Part shown: positions 32,781 to 38,309 of the stretch, in pieces | Position numbering within the stretch: the stretch's first letter is position 1 | Layout of the letters: the number at the start of each line of letters is the position of its first letter | Assembly (NCBI GenBank): GCA_022616435.1 | Contig: JAKEET010000204.1 | Span: 1-38,309 of the forward strand | Direction of reading: 5' to 3' | DNA length: 38,309 nucleotides | Origin: Gemmataceae bacterium | GTDB lineage: Bacteria > Planctomycetota > Planctomycetia > Gemmatales > Gemmataceae | Position numbers and translations under genes: made by a program | Notes under the pieces: model-generated | Told to the model about the DNA's origin: nothing | Database searches by the model: none | The model's input: the letters and a program-made list of their open reading frames with translations, nothing else

Positions 32781-34265
32781 ATGCCCCAGCAGTCGATCAT
32801 GATCGTCGTTGCCACGGCCCTTTCGATGTTGGCCGGCGCGGTGCGGCAGATCAGCGCCGCCGATCCTGAGTTGGACGATCCGAAGCGCAATCCGTCGGCA
32901 ACACGGCCGGCGGCTGGCAAGATCCGCGTGGCCGTCGACAAGGCCCTCGAATTCCTCCAAACGGATGCCGCAACCTGGCGCAAGGAGCGCGGCTGCGCCA
33001 CCTGTCATCACGGGACGATGACCGTGTGGGCGCTCGGCGAGGCGAAGCAGCAGGGCTATGCGGTCCATGCCGGCACGCTGGCGGACGTGATCCAGTGGAC
33101 CAAGGATCGATTCGTGCCGACTATCGACAGGCCGCGCGATCCGCGGCCGGGGTGGCGGTTGGTCAGCGTACCGGGGATGTACCTCGGCATGATGTCGCAC
33201 AACTTGCCGATCCTGTCGCGCGACGAGGTCAACAAGGTCGCGGTCCATCTCGCCCGGCATCAGGAGGAAGACGGCACCTTTGAAATGCCGCCGCCCAAGA
33301 ACGGCGCCCCGCCCATCTGGGAGTCGCCTGAGACAGTTGCTCTCCAAGCGTTGCTGGCGTGGGAGCCGTTCGTCCCGGCTGATCCGAAGGAGGCGGCCGC
33401 GGCCAAGGCCAGCCGCGACAAGACGGTCCTCTGGCTGACCAAGACCAAGCCGGGCGACACCACGCAAACAGCGACGTTTCGCCTGCTCCTCGACGTGCGG
33501 ACCGGCAAGAGTCCCCCACAGATCCACGCGGGCATCGACCGGCTCTTGAAGCGCCAGAATCCCGACGGCGGCTGGAGTCAAACCGACGGACTGCCGAGCG
33601 ACGGCTTTGCCACCGGCCAGGCGCTCTACGCCCTCAGCTTCGCCGCGGTCAACCATGAACGGCCCGAGCTTCAGCGGGCCGTCGCGTTCCTGGTCGCGAC
33701 TCAGCAGGCCGATGGCTCATGGCCCATGACGTCGCGCAATCATCCCGGCGTCGAATCGACGAAAAAGCCGATCAGGAACCCCGTGCCGATCACGTACTTC
33801 GGCAGCGCCTGGGCGACGATCGGGCTGGTCCGGTCGTCGCCGCCGGCCGCGGACACCCCCGCGAACCAGCAACGCGCGTTCGACAGCATCCGCGCGTTCC
33901 ACGGCAAGTTCCAGGTGGACGACAAGAGTCCCGGGCGTCCGGTGATCGGCGTCGATCTGCGTTATTACGAGATCGATGACGCCGTGCTGGCAAAGTTCGC
34001 CAAGGAGCTGCAAGCCTTCCCGCGGCTGACGGCGCTGCAATTCAAGTCGCCGAAGATCACCGACGCGGGACTGGCGCATATGAAGAGCCTTGCCCAGCTT
34101 CGCAGCCTGGCCCTCGAGAACGCGACGGTCACCGATGCGGGCTTGGCGCACTTGCAAGCGTTGACGTATCTCGAGTCCCTGAACCTCAAGGGCACCAAGG
34201 TCACCGCTGCGGGCGTCCAGCGATTGCAGAAGGCGGCGCCGAAAGTGAAAGTGGACTATCGATGA
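32781..34265 (+). CDS. Exported CxxCH / terpenoid-cyclase-fold / leucine-rich-repeat protein
   Basis: A 494-residue protein with an N-terminal signal peptide (MPQQSIMIVVATALSMLAGA), a c-type heme-like motif (GCATCHHG), then an alpha/alpha-toroid region resembling squalene cyclase/prenyltransferase repeats (KRQNPDGGWSQTDGLPSDGF; VATQQADGSWPM), and a C-terminal leucine-rich repeat block (ITDAGLAHMKSLAQLRSL, VTDAGLAHLQALTYLESL) of the GALA/planctomycete type. The cyclase-like repeats lack a DxDD-type motif, so catalysis of terpenes is unlikely. A single heme motif near the start suggests electron transfer or heme sensing. Start ATG 32781 has GGAAGGAAGG upstream. Function unknown; I am fairly sure of the domain order. 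Confidence 0.82.
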   Translation: MPQQSIMIVVATALSMLAGAVRQISAADPELDDPKRNPSATRPAAGKIRVAVDKALEFLQTDAATWRKERGCATCHHGTMTVWALGEAKQQGYAVHAGTLADVIQWTKDRFVPTIDRPRDPRPGWRLVSVPGMYLGMMSHNLPILSRDEVNKVAVHLARHQEEDGTFEMPPPKNGAPPIWESPETVALQALLAWEPFVPADPKEAAAAKASRDKTVLWLTKTKPGDTTQTATFRLLLDVRTGKSPPQIHAGIDRLLKRQNPDGGWSQTDGLPSDGFATGQALYALSFAAVNHERPELQRAVAFLVATQQADGSWPMTSRNHPGVESTKKPIRNPVPITYFGSAWATIGLVRSSPPAADTPANQQRAFDSIRAFHGKFQVDDKSPGRPVIGVDLRYYEIDDAVLAKFAKELQAFPRLTALQFKSPKITDAGLAHMKSLAQLRSLALENATVTDAGLAHLQALTYLESLNLKGTKVTAAGVQRLQKAAPKVKVDYR

Positions 34266-34270
34266 ACGAA

Positions 34271-34316
34271 GAAAGGTGTCAGGACCCGTTGTTGTCAAAG
34301 GGTCGTGACACCTTTC
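34271..34316. terminator. Hairpin with AAAGGTGTCA arms after the LRR gene
   Basis: Arms at 34271-34287 (GAAAGGTGTCAGGACCC) and 34300-34316 match at 16 of 17 positions with a 12-base loop. It lies just after the LRR gene stop and before the end of the convergent YeaQ-like gene. The AAAGGTGTCAGGAC sequence is one I know as a common planctomycete intergenic repeat, so it may be both repeat and terminator. Confidence 0.7.
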
Positions 34317-34350
34317 TCCTCGGGCGCTGTTCACGCCCTTCCGGGGCTCC

Positions 34351-34641
34351 TCACCGCGTCACGCCCCCCATCCGGGTCAGCAGGCGATACGCCAGCAGCA
34401 AGAGGATGGCCCCGCCCACGGCGACCGCGAAGCTGGTCAGGTTGAAGCCGGCGTTGATGTCCCAGCCAAACAAATGGCTGCACAGGTAGCCGCCCACCAC
34501 CGCGCCCCCGATGCCGATCAGGCTGGTGATGACCCAGCCCATGAGGTTGCTTCCCCCGGGGTCCTTGCCGGGCAAGAGGAATTTGGCCACCGCCCCGGCA
34601 ATCAAGCCGAACAGGGCCCACAACAAGATGTTGACCAACAT
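34351..34641 (-). CDS. GlsB/YeaQ/YmgE family stress-response membrane protein
   Basis: A 96-residue membrane protein with three hydrophobic helices. The pattern LLWALFGLIAGAVAKFLLPG, NLMGWVITSLIGIGGAVVGG and FAVAVGGAILLLLAYRLL fits the transglycosylase-associated/YeaQ family exactly in length and layout. The family is linked to stress response; its mechanism is unknown. Start ATG 34641 has GGGAGGA upstream. It probably lies in the cytoplasmic membrane. Confidence 0.9.
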   Translation of the reverse strand: MLVNILLWALFGLIAGAVAKFLLPGKDPGGSNLMGWVITSLIGIGGAVVGGYLCSHLFGWDINAGFNLTSFAVAVGGAILLLLAYRLLTRMGGVTR

Positions 34642-34996
34642 GGATCAGTCCTCCCTTGATCGACCGCGACGTGCCAGGCACGCCGGAGTTCCCCGGGTCC
34701 CGCGGCCGAACGCCGGCCGGCGTTGGAGGATTGGGGGACCGTCCCTGGGCTGACTTTGCTTGCACAAGTCAACCGAACGCGCAGTTCGAATGGCGATCCG
34801 TCGGCGAAATGGTCAGAAGTGAATCCGGCCCGACACGCTCCGTTGTCTGAGTGCCTACGAGGCATACGGTAACAGGCGGCCGCGGACAAGTCCAGCAAAA
34901 AGGGGGTGGCTCAGTGGACAGCGCGCGAGGAGCAGGTGTTGCGCGGCCGGGGCATCAAGGTCGCGTTCGTTGCCGCGAATCATCTCACCTGGCGAA
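34642..34996. other. Intergenic region, no gene recognised
   Basis: This 355-base gap contains the ribosome site and presumably the promoter of the YeaQ-like gene. A GTG-initiated frame at about 34908 reads VAQWTAREEQVLRGRGIKV and then becomes low-complexity antisense of the neighbour; I do not accept it as a gene. A tRNA-like GGTGGCTCAGTGG start at about 34905 has no T-arm. Nothing else supportable was seen. Confidence 0.4.
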
Positions 34997-35479
34997 TCAT
35001 TCCACCACCACCGTCTCCAGCTCCCCCGTCGCCACATCCAGGATCGCGAACGTCTTTGGCCGGGCGCGGTGCAGGGCGCCGGGGTTGATCACGCGCGTCG
35101 GGCCGACGTGTTCGTCGCGGCGGATGTGCGTGTGGCCGTGGAACAGGTAGTCAAAGGTTTTCGCCGCCAGCAAATCGCGCAGCAGCGTGCCGTCGTCGCC
35201 GTGCACAAAGGCGATGCTCTTGCCGGCGATCGTGAGATGTCCGAAGGGCTCGTGCAGCCGGCCGCCGCTGCGGGCGACGGCGTCGCGGATGCCGTCGCGG
35301 TCGTGGTCGCAGTTGCCGAAGACGAACTGAGTCTGCGGGGGAAACAGCCGCACGGTGTCGGCGTCCTCGAGGTCGCCGCAGTGGATGATCCGCGCGATGC
35401 CGCGCTCGGCGATGAGGGCCAGCGCGCGTTCCACGGCGGCGATGCGGCTGTGGGTGTCGGAGACGATGGCAATCCGCAT
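34997..35479 (-). CDS. YfcE/MJ0936-type metallophosphoesterase
   Basis: A 160-residue single-domain phosphodiesterase. The metal-binding motifs of the family are all present: SDTHS, HCGDLED, GNCDHD, VHGDDG and FHGHTH. Length agrees with the MJ0936/YfcE group. These enzymes hydrolyse phosphodiesters in vitro; the physiological substrate is not established. I chose ATG 35479 (MRIAIVSDTH); three residues further upstream are possible. Cytoplasmic. Confidence 0.92.
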   Translation of the reverse strand: MRIAIVSDTHSRIAAVERALALIAERGIARIIHCGDLEDADTVRLFPPQTQFVFGNCDHDRDGIRDAVARSGGRLHEPFGHLTIAGKSIAFVHGDDGTLLRDLLAAKTFDYLFHGHTHIRRDEHVGPTRVINPGALHRARPKTFAILDVATGELETVVVE

Positions 35480-35497
35480 GCGAAACACTCAGAGGCT

Positions 35498-35528
35498 AGG
35501 GGGTCAGTCCCCTTGTCGGATAGGCTCT
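35498..35528. repeat. Short dispersed repeat (AGGGG/CCCCT palindrome)
   Basis: AGGGG at 35498-35502 pairs with CCCCT at 35509-35513 and is followed by TTGTCGGATAGGCTCT. I recall this string as a common planctomycete intergenic repeat. It fills the short gap between the phosphoesterase start and the stop of the following minus-strand gene. Confidence 0.5.
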
Positions 35529-36358
35529 CACCGCCTTTCGAGGTCGGAGGGCCGGCCGCCGTCGAAGGGGCGGTAGTTGTCGTAGTTCTCTTCCTGGGCG
35601 GCCTGGCGGTCCGAGTCGAGACGCGGTTCATCCTCGCTGGTTGGCGGGCGTTCGCGCAGCACTTGCACCAGCTCGCGAACGTTTCCGAAGAGCAGCATGG
35701 CGTCGAAGATGAGGCTCAAGATCGGGAAGCCCCAGTGCCAGATGTTTGGATTGACCAGGGCATACACGGAGTAGGCGCCGAGGCCGAGCGCGCAAGCCAG
35801 CGACAAGAGCAGCGAGAGAATCAGACCCGAGCGCCCCAGGATTCCTTCGCAGACCTCACGGATGATCTTGCCGCCGTCGAGGGGATGGATCGGCAGCAAG
35901 TGGATGATGCCCCACAGCAGATTCAGGAAGGTCATCAGGGTCAAGAAACGCCGCATCGGAATCTCGGCGTTGCCCCACTGCGCAAGATTGGCGTACCTCA
36001 ACCACGCCCAGGCGCCGTACCACAGGGCGAAGCTCATCGCCGGGCCGGCGGCGTGGAAGAGGATCCGCTGCCAGCGCGGCATGGTTTCGTAGGGCCCAAC
36101 CGGAGTGCCGCCGAACGCATACAGAATAACGCCGCCGCGCACGCCGAAGATGCGGCCGACCAGCACGTGACCGAGCTCCTTGAAGAGCAACGAGACGAAC
36201 ATGCAGGCGACCCAGGCGGCAAAGAGACCGTAGCGCTTGTTCAACAGGTACTGGAGGCCGAACAGGATCGCGACCAACCAGAACGTCCACTGCACGCGCA
36301 CGGGAATCCCGAACATGCGCCAGCGCAGGTCGAACGGTGAACTCCCGGATTGAAGCAT
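35528..36358 (-). CDS. Site-2-protease (M50)-like membrane protein with altered zinc motif
   Basis: A 276-residue polytopic membrane protein with the layout of M50 site-2 proteases. The zinc motif expected as HExxH reads LFKELGHVLVGRIFG, so the first His is Lys60 (codon AAG; CAC to AAG needs two base changes). The other zinc-site motif, PxxPLDGG-like, is kept as LLPIHPLDGGKI. Six hydrophobic segments and a hydrophilic, acidic C-terminal tail follow. Start ATG 36358 has no strong ribosome site; upstream residues in the ORF do not look like protein. Without the first His, zinc binding and proteolysis are doubtful; a non-catalytic role in binding membrane substrates is an inference. It is divergent from the aminotransferase gene. 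Confidence 0.88.
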   Translation of the reverse strand: MLQSGSSPFDLRWRMFGIPVRVQWTFWLVAILFGLQYLLNKRYGLFAAWVACMFVSLLFKELGHVLVGRIFGVRGGVILYAFGGTPVGPYETMPRWQRILFHAAGPAMSFALWYGAWAWLRYANLAQWGNAEIPMRRFLTLMTFLNLLWGIIHLLPIHPLDGGKIIREVCEGILGRSGLILSLLLSLACALGLGAYSVYALVNPNIWHWGFPILSLIFDAMLLFGNVRELVQVLRERPPTSEDEPRLDSDRQAAQEENYDNYRPFDGGRPSDLERR

Positions 36359-36477
36359 CGGTTCGGTCCCGGCGCTTCCGCGTGGCGCTGATGTCCGCAC
36401 GTGAGCGCGAAACGGCAAGCCCGAGGGGCACGCCGCGGCTGGAGAATCCAGTTGACCATTATAGGGCGGGCGCAACA

Positions 36478-37617
36478 ATGCTGGATATGGACTGGACCGC
36501 ATTGCGTGCCGAGCTTCCGGTCACCGAGCGCTGGGCGTACCTGGATCACGCCGCGGTGGCGCCGCTGACGCGCCGCGCTCTAGAGGCCATGCGTGAGTGG
36601 GCCGACGACCTGACCGCGAACGGCCTGGTCAACGAACGCCGCTGGCTGACGCGCATCGACGAGGTGCGTAGCCTGGCGGCTCGCTTGATCGGCGCCGATC
36701 CGCTCGACGTCGCGTTCGTCAAGAACACCAGCGAGGGGATCGGCATCGTCGCCGAAGGGTTCCCGTGGCAGAGCGGCGACAACGTCGTCATCGCCGAGGA
36801 AGAGTATCCCGCCAACCAGTATCCGTGGCTCAACCTGGGCGGCCGCGGCGTCGAGGTTCGCCGCATCGCCAGCCGGCCCGACGGCCGCTTGTGGATCGAT
36901 GACATCGTTGCGGCGTTCGATGCGCGGACCCGCCTGTTGAGCCTGAGCTGGGTGGAATTCGCCAGCGGTTTCCGCAACGACCTCGACGCCCTCGGCGCGC
37001 TGTGCCGGGCGCGGGGCATCGCCTTCTTCGTGGACGCGATCCAGGGGCTCGGCGTTTTCCCCCTCGACGTGGGAAAGACCCCGATCGATTTTCTGGCCGC
37101 CGATGGGCACAAGTGGCTGCTCGGCCCGGAAGGCGCGGGCCTCTTGTGGGTGCGGCGCGAATGGATCGAGCGCCTGCGGCCTATCGACATCGGCTGGAAC
37201 AGCGTGGTCGGCGCTCGCGATTTCACGAAGATCGACCTGCAGCTGAAGCCGCACGCCGGGCGCTACGAGAGCGGCAGCCTCAACGTCGCCGGCATCACGG
37301 CGCTGGGCGGCAGCCTGGAATGGCTCCTGGAGATCGGCATCGACAAGGTCGCGGGCCGGGTGCTGGAGCTGACGGATCACTTGTGCCGGCGCGTCGCGGA
37401 GCGACAGGCTGATCTCACGGTCTTCAGCAGCCGGCGGCCCGGCGCTGCCTCGGGCATCGTGTCGCTGGCCTACGCCGATCCGGCCCGAGTCGGCGCGGTG
37501 GTGCGCGACTGCCGGGCCAACGGCATCATCATCAACAAGCGCGCCGGCCGCGTGCGCGTCAGCCCGCATTGCTATAACAGTGTCGAGGAGATCGATCGGC
37601 TGTTCGGCTATCTGTGA
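36478..37617 (+). CDS. Class V aminotransferase (PLP-dependent)
   Basis: A 379-residue fold-type I PLP enzyme related to cysteine desulfurases and isopenicillin epimerase-like proteins. Near the N-terminus is YLDHAAVAPL, FVKNTSEGI binds PLP, the Schiff-base lysine is in AADGHKWLLGPEG, and YESGSLNVAGI is the cofactor-phosphate/substrate Arg region. The Cys-containing loop of SufS/IscS is not recognisable, so desulfurase activity is not certain. Start may be ATG 36478 or ATG 36487. The coaD gene starts 21 bases after its stop. Confidence 0.88.
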   Translation: MLDMDWTALRAELPVTERWAYLDHAAVAPLTRRALEAMREWADDLTANGLVNERRWLTRIDEVRSLAARLIGADPLDVAFVKNTSEGIGIVAEGFPWQSGDNVVIAEEEYPANQYPWLNLGGRGVEVRRIASRPDGRLWIDDIVAAFDARTRLLSLSWVEFASGFRNDLDALGALCRARGIAFFVDAIQGLGVFPLDVGKTPIDFLAADGHKWLLGPEGAGLLWVRREWIERLRPIDIGWNSVVGARDFTKIDLQLKPHAGRYESGSLNVAGITALGGSLEWLLEIGIDKVAGRVLELTDHLCRRVAERQADLTVFSSRRPGAASGIVSLAYADPARVGAVVRDCRANGIIINKRAGRVRVSPHCYNSVEEIDRLFGYL

Positions 37618-37638
37618 CGTCCCGGCGAGGAGCAATTC

Positions 37639-38127
37639 ATGGCGACGCGGTTGGCAGTCTACACCGGCGTGTTCGACCCCGTGCACTTCGGCCATCTCGA
37701 CATCATCCAGCGCGGCGGCCGGCTGTTCGACCGCTTGATCGTCGGCGTCGGCGAGAACCCGGAGAAGTCCCCCCTGTTCACGCCGGACGAACGCGTGGAC
37801 ATGCTCAAGCTCGTCACGGCGTCGCTGCCGAACGTGGACGTGCAGCCGTTCGCGGGCCTGGCGGTGCGCTTCGTCCGCGAGGTCGGCGCCCGCATCATGC
37901 TCCGCGGCATCCGCACCACCAGCGACATGGAAAATGAGTTCACCATGTCGCTGACCAACCTGGCCCTCGATCCGGAGATCGAGACGGTGTTCCTGATGGC
38001 CACGGAGAACTACTCGCACATCAGCGGCACGCTGCTGCGGCAAATCGCCGCGCTCGGGGGCGACCTGAAGAAGTTCGTGCCGCCGCAGATCGAAACCAGG
38101 CTGCTGAAGCGGGCCCGCGAAAAGTGA
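37639..38127 (+). CDS. coaD: Pantetheine-phosphate adenylyltransferase
   Basis: A 162-residue nucleotidyltransferase that makes dephospho-CoA from 4'-phosphopantetheine and ATP. The family motif is AVYTGVFDPVHFGHLDII, with HFGH as the (T/H)xGH nucleotide-binding motif; RGIRTTSDMENEF and the ISGTLLRQIA end are also typical. Length agrees with bacterial CoaD (about 160). GAGGAG lies eight bases before ATG 37639, and the gene probably shares a transcript with the aminotransferase gene ahead. Cytoplasmic. Confidence 0.95.
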   Translation: MATRLAVYTGVFDPVHFGHLDIIQRGGRLFDRLIVGVGENPEKSPLFTPDERVDMLKLVTASLPNVDVQPFAGLAVRFVREVGARIMLRGIRTTSDMENEFTMSLTNLALDPEIETVFLMATENYSHISGTLLRQIAALGGDLKKFVPPQIETRLLKRAREK

Positions 38128-38208
38128 CGGGCGTTTCACTAGCCCTGGGTGGCCGGTGACCTCGGCACTGCCAAATCGACTGGCGGCTTTAAGCCGGGCG
38201 GCGGTGGC

Positions 38209-38309
38209 AGGTGCTGGGTGGCATGCTTTCGCGGCTCCCTGGCGACGTGGAAATCTGCTGGACCAACACCGCGAGGTGCTGGGTGGCATGCTTTCGCGGC
38301 TCCCTGGCG
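38209..38309. repeat. Tandem 65-bp repeat running off the window
   Basis: A 36-base string beginning AGGTGCTGGGTGGCATGCTT is repeated exactly at 38209-38244 and 38274-38309, offset by 65 bases. The 55 bases at 38220-38274 also closely match 12799-12853, so this is a second locus of the same dispersed family. The array continues beyond the window edge, so the number of copies is unknown. Confidence 0.85.

Noticed and set aside
34905..34985. tRNA-like GGTGGCTCAGTGG start
   Set aside because: No matching acceptor stem, anticodon arm or T-arm could be folded.

Overview
The window looks like a chromosomal segment of a high-GC Planctomycetota bacterium, probably Gemmata-like. The evidence is the gene content: a short Ser/Thr kinase-like protein with a C-terminal GYF-like region, a large PVC-type sugar-dehydrogenase/HEAT/cytochrome protein with a CxxCH motif, a planctomycete neutral-ceramidase-like protein, a zinc-ribbon/DUF4034-like membrane protein, an RTX-type acidic repeat protein with an N-terminal LE..ER.AP motif, and many short palindromic repeats between genes. 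The assignment is from memory of families; no search was run. I saw no rRNA or tRNA gene, CRISPR array or intact transposase.

Layout. 1-4.1 kb: two small orphan genes of lower GC, then a convergent MmeI-type restriction-methylation gene broken by a one-base frameshift. 4.1-4.76 kb: non-coding with possible gene debris. 4.76-7.84 kb: a kinase-like protein lacking its catalytic Asp, an exported ceramidase-like hydrolase and a small lipoprotein. 8.1-19.2 kb: mostly minus-strand housekeeping and envelope genes: Wzt/Wzm-like ABC exporter, LpxL-like acyltransferase, Gfo/Idh oxidoreductase, PgsA, RimO, MetE-like protein, DapA, a BON-domain protein (plus strand), an MDR dehydrogenase and UppP. 19.25-23.9 kb: the large PVC dehydrogenase, then a debris zone (internally deleted Uma2-like ORF, truncated sialidase-like ORF, 3' end of a MarC gene). 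23.9-29.5 kb: zinc-ribbon membrane protein, amidohydrolase, a BrnT toxin with an unusual antitoxin, and a GNAT/CelD-like acyltransferase. 29.6-34.3 kb: RTX-like protein and a CxxCH/terpenoid-cyclase-fold/LRR protein. 34.35-38.1 kb: YeaQ/GlsB-like membrane protein, MJ0936/YfcE phosphoesterase, site-2-protease-like protein with an altered zinc motif, class V aminotransferase and CoaD.

The ABC exporter, LpxL, PgsA and UppP all serve envelope lipid or polysaccharide metabolism, but no glycosyltransferases are nearby, so a single biosynthetic locus cannot be claimed.

The most interesting theme is repeat mobility. Several different palindromic intergenic repeats occur, and three repeat-like segments lie inside conserved genes without breaking the frame: an exact 84-bp (28-codon) inverted-repeat element and a second related arm in the PVC dehydrogenase gene, and a 42-bp (14-codon) CCCTCACCCC-type element in rimO. 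This resembles, by analogy only, the coding-region palindromic elements of Rickettsia. A second theme is likely loss of catalysis with the fold kept: the kinase has HRH instead of HRD and the site-2-protease-like protein has KExxH instead of HExxH.
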